A program made the position numbers and the translations under genes. From NCBI GenBank assembly GCA_963772585.1, contig CAVYXV010000013.1, positions 186,001 to 250,000 on the forward strand: DNA of 64,000 bases, given 5' to 3'. Shown here in pieces: positions 1-8,743 of the stretch (positions within the stretch are counted from its first letter, which is position 1; every line of letters begins with the position of its first letter). The notes beneath the pieces are model-generated. The model was not told the origin of the DNA. It saw nothing but the letters and a program-made list of their open reading frames with translations, and made no database searches. Source of the stretch: CAVVXN01 sp963772585 (GTDB lineage Bacteria > Planctomycetota > PLA2 > JAEUHO01).

Positions 1-88
1 CGTCGAAGAACGCCGAGAGGATCGTGGCGACCGCCGCCGGCCGGATCCGACCGCGCAGGAGGGGGAGGGATCGCGGCATCGCGAGCAT
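1..88 (-). CDS. Partial N-terminus of a possible exported or membrane protein
   Basis: An open frame starts with ATG at 88-86 and runs out of the window on the minus strand, giving about 29 residues. The peptide begins MLAMPRSLPLL, has several arginines and then a hydrophobic stretch ending in AFFD, which resembles the start of a signal peptide or membrane anchor. It is divergent from the gene starting at 200. No clear Shine-Dalgarno sequence is seen and the fragment is too short for a family call, so it could be chance. Confidence 0.3.
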   Translation of the reverse strand, partial: MLAMPRSLPLLRGRIRPAAVATILSAFFD

Positions 89-199
89 GGAAGCCCTATA
101 GGCAAAAGGTGCGTCGAGCGTGTCTTCCACCACACTAGCATCGCACCCAGCACTCCCGCAGGGCACAAGACCCCGCCCCGGGCACCTCGGAGAGACGTC

Positions 200-697
200 A
201 TGGAAGAGAGTCCGAGCACCGTCTTCAAGTTCACCGCCGAAGGCATCGACCTGGAGTTCTCCGGTTCCGAGGAGTTCGTCGAGAAGCAGGTACAGCTGTT
301 CCGGGCCTTCCTCGAGTCCGCCGTGGGGCAGGCGGGGGCCGCGGCGGGGACCCTCTCGATCACGGGGGGCGCGGGCGAAGCGGCCGAGAAGGAGCCGGAG
401 AGCCTGCCGGTCTTCTACAGCGCGCGCCCCACGCGCGAAGGGCGAGGCGCCATCCAGGACCGGATCCTTCTCTTCATCTACTACATGCAGCACGTCCAGC
501 AGAAGCAGGCCGTTTCCAAGGAGGACATCGCCTGGTGCTTCCAGCAGGTGGAACTGCCCGTGCCGAAGAACCTCCTGAACGCGCTCGGCAACATGAAGCG
601 CAAGCTCGGCTTTCTCCAGGGAGGCGGGCGGCGTGGCCTCTATCAGCTCAGCCCGAAGGGCGAGCAGTACGTCACGGAGCGTTTCGCTCCGGCGTGA
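200..697 (+). CDS. Hypothetical protein with C-terminal winged-helix-like region
   Basis: A 165-residue protein I cannot assign to a named family. The start is supported by GGAGAG at 189-194. Residues 1-50 (MEESPSTVFKFTAEG onward) look like an alpha/beta segment with amphipathic helices. Residues 50-80 are alanine/glycine/glutamate-rich and probably a linker. Residues 85-160 predict several helices followed by a GGGRRGLYQLS turn and strand and a final helix, the usual shape of a winged helix. It has no signal peptide or membrane segment, so it is probably cytoplasmic, and DNA or protein binding is a guess from the fold. Its 3' end overlaps the convergent hemW gene by 26 bases. Confidence 0.7.
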   Translation: MEESPSTVFKFTAEGIDLEFSGSEEFVEKQVQLFRAFLESAVGQAGAAAGTLSITGGAGEAAEKEPESLPVFYSARPTREGRGAIQDRILLFIYYMQHVQQKQAVSKEDIAWCFQQVELPVPKNLLNALGNMKRKLGFLQGGGRRGLYQLSPKGEQYVTERFAPA

Positions 698-1853
698 CGA
701 CCGTCTCCGTCTTCACACCGGAGACGTCCGGTAGCATCTCGCGGAGGATGGCGGACAGGACATCGAAGCCCTTCCGCGTCGCCCGGAGCCGCGTGCCTTC
801 GAGCACGAGCAGCCCGCGGTCCACGTGCGCGGCGATGCGCGGGCCGTGTTCGGCGCGGAGGTCGTGGCCGGTGCGCGCAGCGATGTGCGCGAGGTCCACA
901 CCTTCGACGAGTCGAAGACCCATCATCAGCGCGTCGAAGGCGGCAACCGGCGGCGGCGACGTCTCCACCCAGTTCGTGGCGTCGCCCGCATCCCTCATCC
1001 GCCGGACGTAGAGCGCGGGATCGGAGACGTTCGCCCGACGCCGCGCCCCCTCGTGGGAGTGCGCGCCGGCGCCGAGTCCGATCCAGTCGGCGTCACGCCA
1101 GTATGCGAGGTTGTGACGACAGGCTGCCCCCGCACGCGCGAAGTTGCTCACCTCGTACCGAACGTACCCGGCGCTACCAAGACGGTCCACCGCAAGATCG
1201 AGATGCGCCAGCTCGCGCGACGCCTCCGGCGCGGGAAGGCGACCCTCCTCCATCCACCTCGTGAACCGCGTCCCCGGCTCGAAGGTCAGGACGTACGCGC
1301 TCACGTGCTCGGGCTCGAGGTCGATCGCTCGGGCGAGGTCGCGTTCCTGGTCGACGAGACCCTGACCCGGCACGGCGAGGATGAGGTCGATGGAGAGCCG
1401 CAACGCGCCGGCCTCGCGAATCAGCGCGGCGGACCGCACGGCATCGCGCGCGTCGTGGACACGCCCGAGCACCTTCAGGAGGCCGTCGTCGAAGCCCTGC
1501 ACGCCGAGGCTCACGCGATCGAACCCCGCCCCGACCAGGACACGCAGCTTCTCGCGGTCGAGGGAACCCGGATTCGCCTCGACCGTCGCCTCCTCCAGAC
1601 GTTCGGCACCGACGATCGATACGAGACCGCCGAGGAGCCGCTCGAGCCGTGCGGACGAGAGATGCGACGGCGTTCCGCCGCCCACGAAGATGGTGCGCGG
1701 CGAGAGACGCTCGGCGCGTCGTCGAGCCTCGGCGAGCAACGCATCCACGTACGCGTCCTGCTCGTCGTCGCGCCCGGCGTGCGAGTTGAAGTCGCAGTAC
1801 GGACACTTCGCGGCGCAGAAGGGGACGTGGACGTAGAGGTGGCCGGGCGTCAT
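672..1853 (-). CDS. hemW: HemW-type radical SAM protein (coproporphyrinogen oxidase-like heme chaperone)
   Basis: A 393-residue radical SAM protein. The start MTPGHLYVHVPFC fits the family, and the 4Fe-4S motif CAAKCPYC lies at about residues 13-20, followed by GGGTPS near 58-63 and a RVSLGVQGF segment. The protein has the length and C-terminal region of HemW, a heme-binding chaperone long misannotated as oxygen-independent coproporphyrinogen III oxidase. It lacks the extra N-terminal region of true HemN. The open frame extends far upstream, but that part is antisense-like and overlaps the sigma factor gene, so ATG at 1853 is preferred. It lies 25 bases downstream of the sigma factor gene on the same strand and its end overlaps the convergent upstream gene. 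Confidence 0.9.
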   Translation of the reverse strand: MTPGHLYVHVPFCAAKCPYCDFNSHAGRDDEQDAYVDALLAEARRRAERLSPRTIFVGGGTPSHLSSARLERLLGGLVSIVGAERLEEATVEANPGSLDREKLRVLVGAGFDRVSLGVQGFDDGLLKVLGRVHDARDAVRSAALIREAGALRLSIDLILAVPGQGLVDQERDLARAIDLEPEHVSAYVLTFEPGTRFTRWMEEGRLPAPEASRELAHLDLAVDRLGSAGYVRYEVSNFARAGAACRHNLAYWRDADWIGLGAGAHSHEGARRRANVSDPALYVRRMRDAGDATNWVETSPPPVAAFDALMMGLRLVEGVDLAHIAARTGHDLRAEHGPRIAAHVDRGLLVLEGTRLRATRKGFDVLSAILREMLPDVSGVKTETVVTPERNAP

Positions 1854-1878
1854 CCGGCCTGGGATTCTCGCCCCGGCC

Positions 1879-2769
1879 TCAGGCCCGCCGGACGGTCGCG
1901 CGGGGCGTCGGCAGAGCGGGGCTTTCGCCGAGGTCCCTCCGCAGACAGGCCAGGGCTTGGTGCTCGATCTGGCGCACGCGCTCCCGGGAGAGGTCCACCT
2001 CGGCGGCGATCTGGCGGAGGGTGTAGGAGCGCTCGAAGGGCGGAAGTCCGAACCGCATCTCCAAGATCCTCGACTCCCGCTCCGGCAGGTGTCGGATGCG
2101 CTCCAGCACCGTGGCCCGGTCCATCGGGCTGTAGGTGAGCTGGTCCGGTCCGGGCGCCCGCGGATCCACGAGGGCTTCGACGCTCTCGAAGAGGCTGTCG
2201 AGGGAGACGGTCTCCCCGCCGCCGCTGGTGCCGTGGAAGAGACGAAGGAGGAACTGCCGGCGCGACGCCGAGGGTTCCATCGCCTCGACCAACTCGCTCT
2301 CGTCCGGCCCACGGCCGTGTTCCTGCTCGAACCCGCGGGCGAAGGCCCTCCACCGGCCGACTTCCTCGGCCATGTAGGTGGGGATGCGCACCGTCTTGCT
2401 GGTATTGAGGATGGATCGCCGGATCGCCTGGCGGATCCACCACGTGGCGTAGGTGGAGAAGCGGGTTTCGAGCTCGGGGTCGAACTTCTCCACCGCGTGG
2501 ACGAGGCCCACGTTGCCCTCTTCGACGAGGTCCGCCAGCGGGAGCCCGCGATGCTGGTAGCGCTTGGCCACCGAGATCACGAGCCGGAGATTCGACCGGA
2601 TCATGCGGTCCCGGGCGTTCCAGGCGTCCCACGTGTCGCTCTGGATGCTGCGGGCCAGCGCTCGCTCTTCGTCCGCCCGGAGGAGGGGGTACTCACGCAC
2701 CTGCTTCAGGTAGAGATCGAAGTCGGGGTCGCCACCGGCCGAGGCCCTCGTCAACGAATCACCCTCCAT
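1879..2769 (-). CDS. RNA polymerase sigma-70 family factor (RpoD/RpoS-like group)
   Basis: A 296-residue sigma-70 factor. From the chosen ATG at 2769 it has region 1.2 (DPDFDLYLKQVREYPLL, about residues 13-30), region 2 with NLRLVISVAKRY and TYATWWIRQAIRR for core binding and -10 recognition, a region 3, and region 4 with RERVRQIEHQAL, a helix-turn-helix for the -35 element. It lacks region 1.1 and is much shorter than most primary sigma factors, so a group 2 (stationary-phase or alternative) role is more likely than housekeeping, though some lineages have short primary factors. An extended N-terminus from 2880 is possible but does not match the family. hemW follows closely and could be cotranscribed. 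Confidence 0.9.
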   Translation of the reverse strand: MEGDSLTRASAGGDPDFDLYLKQVREYPLLRADEERALARSIQSDTWDAWNARDRMIRSNLRLVISVAKRYQHRGLPLADLVEEGNVGLVHAVEKFDPELETRFSTYATWWIRQAIRRSILNTSKTVRIPTYMAEEVGRWRAFARGFEQEHGRGPDESELVEAMEPSASRRQFLLRLFHGTSGGGETVSLDSLFESVEALVDPRAPGPDQLTYSPMDRATVLERIRHLPERESRILEMRFGLPPFERSYTLRQIAAEVDLSRERVRQIEHQALACLRRDLGESPALPTPRATVRRA

Positions 2770-2949
2770 GGGGAACCGCCCGTGCCGCCCGTACCAGCGG
2801 CCCTGCTGCTTCTTCGACAGAATGCAAAGGCTACATGACGCGAAACACCGATCGGTCCACGAGATGGCGCATCCGGCCAATGCCCCTTCACATCTCCTTC
2901 ATATCTTCGCCCCGACCCGAGGCCCGTTGCTCGTCGCCGCGACGGGTCC

Positions 2950-4080
2950 TCAGGAACGGGCCGGGGCCAGGACCCGCTCGTACACGGCCTCGTAGAGCGG
3001 CACGATCCGGTCGCGGGAGAAGCGGGAAACCGCGCTCTCGCGGGCCTGGATCTTCAGGCGCGCCAGCCGCTCCGGGTCGGCGAGTAGGTCCCGGACGCGC
3101 TCCCCCAGCCGATCCATGTCCTCGTCGGGCACGAGGAAGCCGTCCACACCGTCCTGGATCACCTCGACGAGCCCGCCGGCACGCGTGGCGAAGGGCACGA
3201 CCCCGCAGGCCATGGCCTCGAGCGCGGCCAGTCCGAAGCTCTCGTACTCGCTGGGCAGGAGCAGCACGTCGGCCACGGGAACCAACCCCTCGACGTTGCC
3301 CTGGGCGCCGAGGAATCGGACGCTCCCGCGCAGGCCCAACTCCCGCGCGCGCGCTTCGCATCGGGACCGGTCCGGTCCGTCGCCGACCATGAGGAGCGTG
3401 GCCGGACGAGCCGCGCGAACGGTGGCGAAGGCCTCCACCGCCAGGATCGAACGCTTTACCGGGCGGAAGTTGGACAGGTGGAGCAGGACAGGCTCGCCGT
3501 GCGGGGCGAAGCAGGTCTTCATCTGCGGTTGGACGGACGGGCTGAAGCGGTCGGGATCGATGAAGTTCGGCACCACGTCGATCTCACGATCGACCTGGAA
3601 GATGCGCCGCGTCTCGCGCTCGAGGTAGGCGGAAACGCACGTGACGGCGTCGCTCGCTTGCAAGGCGTGGCGCGTCACCCGCGCGTAGGCCCGGTCCTGG
3701 CCGACGATGGTGATGTCGGTGCCGTGGAGCGTCGTCACCACCGGGAACGGTCGCGGATCGAGGATCTGCTTCACGAGCAGCGCGGCGTGTGCGTGCGGGA
3801 TGGCGTAGTGCACGTGCACGAGATCGAGGTGGGCTTCCTCCGCGACGTCGGCGAGACGCGACGCGAGGGCCAGGTCGTAGGGCGGATAACGGAAGAGCGG
3901 GTAGCTCGAGACCTCGACCTCGTGGAACCGGACGCTCTCGTCGAACGGTTCCATCCGCGCCGGCTGTGCGTACGAGATGACGTGGACGCGGTGTCCACGC
4001 GCCGCCAGACCGTAGGCCAACTCGGTGGCGACGACGCCCGAACCGCCGTACGTGGGGTAGCAGACGACACCGATCCTCAC
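2950..4080 (-). CDS. bshA: BshA, N-acetyl-alpha-D-glucosaminyl L-malate synthase
   Basis: A 376-residue GT4 glycosyltransferase. It joins UDP-GlcNAc and L-malate in the first step of bacillithiol synthesis. The N-terminal domain carries TYGGSGVVATELAYGLA, LVHVHYAIPHAHAA and HGTDITIVG, all hallmarks of BshA rather than generic GT4 enzymes. The C-terminal domain has LSNFRPVKR, GDGPDR and the ESFGLAALEAMACG nucleotide-sugar motif. GTG at 4080 overlaps the bshB stop as GTGA, indicating translational coupling; ATG at 4092 is the alternative. It is the last gene of the bsh cluster. A general malate glycosyltransferase role is unlikely given bshB and bshC next door. Confidence 0.93.
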   Translation of the reverse strand: MRIGVVCYPTYGGSGVVATELAYGLAARGHRVHVISYAQPARMEPFDESVRFHEVEVSSYPLFRYPPYDLALASRLADVAEEAHLDLVHVHYAIPHAHAALLVKQILDPRPFPVVTTLHGTDITIVGQDRAYARVTRHALQASDAVTCVSAYLERETRRIFQVDREIDVVPNFIDPDRFSPSVQPQMKTCFAPHGEPVLLHLSNFRPVKRSILAVEAFATVRAARPATLLMVGDGPDRSRCEARARELGLRGSVRFLGAQGNVEGLVPVADVLLLPSEYESFGLAALEAMACGVVPFATRAGGLVEVIQDGVDGFLVPDEDMDRLGERVRDLLADPERLARLKIQARESAVSRFSRDRIVPLYEAVYERVLAPARS

Positions 4081-4814
4081 AGGACCGCCCATCCCCGTTT
4101 GCGGAAGACCTCCACCGGGTCGTCCAGCGGCACGACCCGGTCGGCGAGGTACGGCTCGGCGTACCGCGCGCCGATCCGCGCGCCCCAGTACGCGAACCGC
4201 GCCTCCATCCGATCGAAGAAATCCGGGGAAGCGATGTTCGTTTCGACCTCGGCCGACGCGGCGTCGAATTGGGAGGCGTAGCAGAGCGCGAGTTCGCGCC
4301 GACGCTCCCAGACGTCGGACACGTCCACGACGTACGTCGGCGGCGGCTCCTTGTGGCCGTAGTAGTGGACGAGAAGGTCGGGGCGGTGGGGGGGCGCGCC
4401 GCCCACGTCGTAGCCGCCGATCGTCGAGAGGTAGTAGGCGCGCTGGATCAGTCCGGCCGTCGCGACGTGGTCCGGGTGTAGATCTTCGAAGGCGGGGCCG
4501 AGCACGACACGCGGCCTCCACCGTCGGATGGCCGAGACGACGGAGCGCACCGCGTCGGCCGTGACTTCCACGGCGCCGTCCGGCAGCCCGAGGTTCTCTC
4601 GTCCGGCGAGGCCCATCAGCGCGCTGGCCCGCCCCGCCTCCTCGGCGCGCGTCTCGGGCGTGCCGCGCGTGGCCGCCTCGCCGCGCGTGACGTCCACGAC
4701 GGCGGTGCGCCGCCCCTGGTCGCGGAGCTGCAGCATCCAGCCGCCGGCGCAGAGCTCGACGTCGTCCGGGTGCGGACCGAAGGCGAGCACATCGACGGGC
4801 AGGGGGCGCTGCAT
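4077..4814 (-). CDS. bshB1: BshB1-type N-acetylglucosaminyl malate deacetylase
   Basis: A 245-residue LmbE/PIG-L family zinc deacetylase that removes the acetyl group from GlcNAc-malate, the second step of bacillithiol synthesis. The N-terminal zinc motif is GPHPDDVE (residues 13-20, family consensus AHPDDxE), and the third zinc ligand lies in DLHPDHVATAGL. Length and the YYGHKE and SQFD segments match BshB1. It lies 11 bases after bshC and overlaps bshA by four bases, so the three are almost certainly cotranscribed. The related mycothiol deacetylase MshB is less likely because bshC, not mshC/mshD, is present. Confidence 0.92.
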   Translation of the reverse strand: MQRPLPVDVLAFGPHPDDVELCAGGWMLQLRDQGRRTAVVDVTRGEAATRGTPETRAEEAGRASALMGLAGRENLGLPDGAVEVTADAVRSVVSAIRRWRPRVVLGPAFEDLHPDHVATAGLIQRAYYLSTIGGYDVGGAPPHRPDLLVHYYGHKEPPPTYVVDVSDVWERRRELALCYASQFDAASAEVETNIASPDFFDRMEARFAYWGARIGARYAEPYLADRVVPLDDPVEVFRKRGWAVL

Positions 4815-4825
4815 CCGGGCTCCGT

Positions 4826-6448
4826 TCAGGCGAGGTGGATCACGTAGTGTCCCGGAACTTCGGGGTCGAGGCGGGCGAGGCCGTCGCGAAGGGCCTCCAG
4901 CCCGTGGCGCGCCGCGATCGAGACCGCCGACAGGCTCCGCTCCTGGGGTCGGCCGCGGGGGCGCACCAGGTCCTCCAGGCGGCGGCGGCGATCGGCCCCC
5001 ACCCCCCGGTCCCGGGCCGCGGCCGCGCGCACGCGATCGGCTTCCTTCGCCACCTCGCGCGCGAGCCGGCGGGTCGCACTCTCGAGCCGCCGCCGGCCCT
5101 CGCCCCCCTCCTCGAGCGCGGCCTGGACGGCGGAGGGCGTCCGGGCGACGGCCTGCTGCCACACGTCCAGGGCGAGGTCCAGCGACCGGTCGCCTTCGCG
5201 GGCCTCGGCCGCGCGGGCGAGCGCGTCGGGATCGGCCACGACCTCGCCCACGCTCACGCCGAAGCCCTCGGCGATCCGCGCGGCCTTGTCGTCCACCCAG
5301 GTCGCTTCGGGGCGCGGGACCGCGATCGGGTAGCGGAGGCCCAGCGCCTCGTGGGCCCGGCGGACCTGGGCGTGATAGGCGAGCTCGGTCGGACCGCCGA
5401 CGTAGGCCAGGACGGGCAGCAGCGCGTCCTGCACGATCACGCGGCCCGCGGCGTCGCCGGAGGCGAGGCGGGGGTCGGCGCGAACGCGCGCCGCCACTTC
5501 GGACATCTCCATCCCCGCGTCCTCCCCGCGGAGCCGTACGCGGCCGGTCGCATCGACCGCCACGCGAAGCCGCGGCCCGCCCGGCTCGGTCCGGAGGAAG
5601 ACGGGCGCCTCTCCCTCGGCCGGGGCGAGCGGCGGGGTCCACCCCGCTTCGGCCAGGGCCTCCCCGGCGGATCGGAGGGCGCGCCGGACATCCGACGCGC
5701 GCTCGAGGAGGAGGGCGAGCGCCTCGCCGGCGTGGGGAGCGAGAAGCTCGGGCTCCAGAAGCACGAGACCGGTCTCGCCGAGCAGCGCCACGAGGCAGCG
5801 GCCGCACCACGTCGCGAACCCCTCGTCCGACCGGCGGGCGAGAAGCCCCAGCAGCTCGCGCGCGCGCTCCGTGTCGGGGAGGACGTCGCGCGCCCCGGCC
5901 AGGAGCGCATCCGTCGCCGCCGAGGAGACGGAGATGTCGGCGAGGCTGCGCCCGTCGGCCTCCAAGCCCTCCACGGCGAGCCGCCGCGGGCGTCCCTCGC
6001 GGTCGAGCAGCCAGCAGCGGTTCGCCTCGTCCACGTCGTGGTCGTCGGTGGCCAGCCAGAAGACCGGCACGACCCGCGCGTCGAGGAGGGCGTCGAGCCG
6101 CCGCGCGAGGCGGATGGCACCGGCCGCCTTGTGCAGCGCGAGCATCGGACCGCCGAACAGGCCCGGTTGCTGACCGGTGACGACGAGGAGCGTTCCCGCC
6201 TCGCCGAGGGCGCGCGCGCCCTCCTGCGCCCGCACGTCGGAGCTCATCGCCGCCTGGCGGTCCGCGAGGCGGGCGGCGAGGTCGAAGGGGAGGGCTTTCG
6301 CCGCCGCGGAGGCCTCGGCGGCCGCGCGCCGCCAGTCGTCGTCGTTGGCCGGCACCGGCGGCAGGAACGCGCGCCCCTCGCGGCAGGCCCGCGCGAACGG
6401 GTGCGACCGCGACGCCGGCAGTTGCTCGATCCGGACGGCTTCCGTCAC
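4826..6448 (-). CDS. bshC: BshC, putative cysteine-adding enzyme of bacillithiol synthesis
   Basis: A 540-residue protein of the YllA/BshC family, thought to add cysteine to GlcN-malate to give bacillithiol. The nucleotide-binding core includes VVTGQQPGLFGGP (about residues 90-102) and FWLATDDHDVDE (HIGH-like region), both characteristic of BshC. It has the C-terminal long coiled-coil (alanine/arginine-rich helices, residues 400-510) and a short end domain finishing GHYVIHL. I chose GTG at 6448, ten bases after the methyltransferase stop, since SRSHPFARACREG follows at the usual distance. The gene is far more arginine/alanine-rich than Bacillus BshC, in line with the GC content. Confidence 0.9.
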   Translation of the reverse strand: MTEAVRIEQLPASRSHPFARACREGRAFLPPVPANDDDWRRAAAEASAAAKALPFDLAARLADRQAAMSSDVRAQEGARALGEAGTLLVVTGQQPGLFGGPMLALHKAAGAIRLARRLDALLDARVVPVFWLATDDHDVDEANRCWLLDREGRPRRLAVEGLEADGRSLADISVSSAATDALLAGARDVLPDTERARELLGLLARRSDEGFATWCGRCLVALLGETGLVLLEPELLAPHAGEALALLLERASDVRRALRSAGEALAEAGWTPPLAPAEGEAPVFLRTEPGGPRLRVAVDATGRVRLRGEDAGMEMSEVAARVRADPRLASGDAAGRVIVQDALLPVLAYVGGPTELAYHAQVRRAHEALGLRYPIAVPRPEATWVDDKAARIAEGFGVSVGEVVADPDALARAAEAREGDRSLDLALDVWQQAVARTPSAVQAALEEGGEGRRRLESATRRLAREVAKEADRVRAAAARDRGVGADRRRRLEDLVRPRGRPQERSLSAVSIAARHGLEALRDGLARLDPEVPGHYVIHLA

Positions 6449-6458
6449 GCCGGACCGA

Positions 6459-7235
6459 TCAGCGCCTCGCGATGCGGACGAGGCGGGGCGCATCCGGACC
6501 GAACGGCGTCCCGTCGAAGTCGCCGAGGCGATCGCCCTGGAGCTCCAGGCCCCCCTCGACGAGCAGTTCGTCCACCTCCTCCGGCGTGTAGAGCCGTACG
6601 TCCTCCTCGTAGCTCGACGCGAGCAGTCCGCTCGTGCGCGCGAAGGCCTGGACGCGCTTTCGGACGCGCGGACCGCCCGGGGCGTCGTCGTCGATCTCGC
6701 GCTCCATCCGCACGCGGAAGCGACCCGTCGTGGTCTCGGAGACGGGCTCCAGCCCCGCGCGAACGGCGCCAGCGTTCATCAGGTCGAGAAGGAAGGTGCC
6801 GCCCGGAAGCAGCGCGCGGCGAACGCCCTTCACCACCGCGAGATCGCCCGAGCGGTCCTCGAAGTACCCGAAGGACGTGAACAAGGAGACGGCCCCGTGA
6901 AACTGCTCGAAGAACGGCAGGCGGCGGATGTCGCCGCGCACGTAGCTGGGCGCCCCCGGCGTGCCGGGGCTGCGCTCGCGTGCCTCGTCCAGTAGATCCT
7001 CCGACAGGTCCACGCCCATGACGATGAGGCCTCGCCGCGCGAACGCTCGGGAGTACCGACCGGCGCCGCAGGCGACGTCGAGCACGTGTTGACCGGCACG
7101 GAGCCCCAGAAGGTCGAGGATCCGGGGGGCGTTCGCCTCGGCCTCCGTGTCGTCGCGGTGGGGATAGACGTGCAGGTAGATCCGCTCAAAGGCCCGGACG
7201 AACCAGGGCTCCTCAACGACCACTGATCGCTGCAT
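6459..7235 (-). CDS. SAM-dependent class I methyltransferase in the bsh operon
   Basis: A 258-residue Rossmann-fold methyltransferase. Motif I is VLDVACGAGRYS (about residues 50-61), the acidic residue after strand 2 is in GVDLSEDLLD, motif II is near FTSFGYFED and the post-motif strand is GGTFLLDLMN. It belongs to the UbiE/Methyltransf_25 type whose substrates cannot be read from sequence. Its start overlaps the pyrF end by 23 bases, and bshC begins ten bases after its stop, so it is cotranscribed with the bacillithiol genes. Chlorobi make N-methyl-bacillithiol using a SAM methyltransferase (NmbA). This protein is a candidate for the same step, but that is inference from position only. Confidence 0.88.
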   Translation of the reverse strand: MQRSVVVEEPWFVRAFERIYLHVYPHRDDTEAEANAPRILDLLGLRAGQHVLDVACGAGRYSRAFARRGLIVMGVDLSEDLLDEARERSPGTPGAPSYVRGDIRRLPFFEQFHGAVSLFTSFGYFEDRSGDLAVVKGVRRALLPGGTFLLDLMNAGAVRAGLEPVSETTTGRFRVRMEREIDDDAPGGPRVRKRVQAFARTSGLLASSYEEDVRLYTPEEVDELLVEGGLELQGDRLGDFDGTPFGPDAPRLVRIARR

Positions 7236-8091
7236 GGAGTTCCTCCCGTGCCCGCCGCGCCGCGGCGGCGACGGCGTCGCGCCAACTGCCTTCTTCCACG
7301 GCCGGATGGATCACGCTCCGCGACGCGTTGACCACCATCCCGCTCCCGTCCGCCCGCCGGCCCGCCGCCACGTCCGAGGCGGTGGCACCCTGCGCGCCGT
7401 ACCCGGGAACGAGGAAGCCGCAATCGGGCAGCGCCTCCCGAAGCGCGCGGAGCGCCTCCGGCGCCGTCGCGCCCACGACGGCCCCTACGCAGGGAAGCCC
7501 CACGTCGCCGCGGGGCGCGTTCCGGCCCAGTTCCCGGACGAGGTCGGCCGTGTGCTCGAAGAGACGCCGGCCGTCCACGGTGAGTTCCTGCAGGTCGCGG
7601 GCTCCCGGGTTGCTCGTGCGCACCAGGACGTAGAGGCCCTTGCCCTCCCGCACGGCCGTGTCCACGAACGGCTGGAGCGCATCGCGCCCGAGGTAGGGAT
7701 TCAGCGTGATCGCATCCACCTCGAAGTCGCCGCCCGGTTCGAGATGCCCTGCCGCGTAGGCCGCGGCCGTACTTCCGATGTCCCCGCGCTTGGCGTCGGC
7801 GATCACCGGCAAGCCGTACCGCCGCGCCTCCCGGAGGATCCGCGCGTAGGCCCTCAGCCCGGCGAGGCCGTGCGCCTCGAAGAAAGCGATCTGGGGCTTC
7901 ACGCAGGCGGCCTGGTCGGCGACGACCTCCAGGACCTCGGTCACAAAACGGTAGAGGATCTGTTCGACGGTCCCGTCGGTCCGCGACCGCACCTCGTCGG
8001 GGATTCGCTCGATCCGCGGATCCAGCCCGACGCACAACACCGTGTCGCGCCGGCGCCGGTTCTCGTCCAGGGAATCGAAGAAGCCGCTCAT
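7213..8091 (-). CDS. pyrF: Orotidine 5'-phosphate decarboxylase (type 2)
   Basis: A 292-residue OMP decarboxylase, the last step of UMP synthesis. The catalytic Asp-Lys-Asp region is seen as IADAKRGDIGSTAAAYA (about residues 93-109), with LCVGLDPRIERIP near the N-terminus, KPQIAFFEAHG, and the phosphate-binding GYGAQG toward the C-terminus. The length of about 290 residues and the motif arrangement match the mycobacterial/myxobacterial type 2 group rather than the 230-residue E. coli type. It sits between the glutamine amidotransferase gene (37 bases upstream) and the methyltransferase (23-base overlap). Confidence 0.95.
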   Translation of the reverse strand: MSGFFDSLDENRRRRDTVLCVGLDPRIERIPDEVRSRTDGTVEQILYRFVTEVLEVVADQAACVKPQIAFFEAHGLAGLRAYARILREARRYGLPVIADAKRGDIGSTAAAYAAGHLEPGGDFEVDAITLNPYLGRDALQPFVDTAVREGKGLYVLVRTSNPGARDLQELTVDGRRLFEHTADLVRELGRNAPRGDVGLPCVGAVVGATAPEALRALREALPDCGFLVPGYGAQGATASDVAAGRRADGSGMVVNASRSVIHPAVEEGSWRDAVAAAARRAREELHAAISGR

Positions 8092-8128
8092 GTGCCGCGA
8101 ATCTACCCCGAGGGCCGCGGAGCAGGGC

Positions 8129-8743
8129 TCAGCGCACCACCGCGGCGGGGGAGGCGACCGGGAGTCCGGCTCGGGCGAGAAACGTCGCGAGGAGCCGGGG
8201 GCCGTCGGGCGTCAGGTAGCTCTCGGGGTGGAACTGGACACCCTCGAGACGACGTGCCTCGTCGAGAAGGGCCATCGCGTCGCCCTCCTCGGACCATGCC
8301 GTGACGAGGAGGCCTTCCCCGGGGCACTCGGGATCGACGGCGAGAGAGTGGTAGCGCGCCGCGAGGAATGGCCTGGGAAGCCCAGCGAGGGAGCCCGCAC
8401 CATCGTGGACGACGAGAGCGGGGCTTCCGTGGAGCGGGTGGCGGGCGGCGACGATTCGCCCGCCCCGGGCCTGGGCCAGCACCTGGTGCCCGAGGCACAC
8501 CCCGAGGATGGGGATCCGGCCGGCCAGCGCCGTGACGAGCCCCAGGGAGACGCCCGCGTCCTCGGGGCGGCCCGGCCCTGGCGAGATCACGACGGCCCGC
8601 CACGTGCCCCGGCACAGGTCCTCCACGGAGGCGGCGTCGTTGCGGACCACGGCCACCGTGGGGCCCAGTTGCCGCACCAGGTGGACGAGGTTGTGCGTGA
8701 AGGAGTCGTAGTTGTCCACGACGAGCACGTCGGCCGCGTCCAT
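8129..8743 (-). CDS. Glutamine amidotransferase, anthranilate/aminodeoxychorismate synthase component II
   Basis: A 204-residue class I glutamine amidotransferase of the TrpG/PabA type, supplying ammonia to anthranilate or 4-amino-4-deoxychorismate synthase. It starts VLVVDNYDSFTHNLVH, has ISPGPGRPED, the nucleophile elbow GVCLGHQ (Cys near residue 80), and the His-Glu of the triad in QFHPESY. ATG at 8743 is preceded by GGGAGGG at a good distance. No trpE or pabB lies in the window, so tryptophan and folate roles cannot be separated. It is the first gene of the run that continues with pyrF and the bsh genes. Confidence 0.92.
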   Translation of the reverse strand: MDAADVLVVDNYDSFTHNLVHLVRQLGPTVAVVRNDAASVEDLCRGTWRAVVISPGPGRPEDAGVSLGLVTALAGRIPILGVCLGHQVLAQARGGRIVAARHPLHGSPALVVHDGAGSLAGLPRPFLAARYHSLAVDPECPGEGLLVTAWSEEGDAMALLDEARRLEGVQFHPESYLTPDGPRLLATFLARAGLPVASPAAVVR

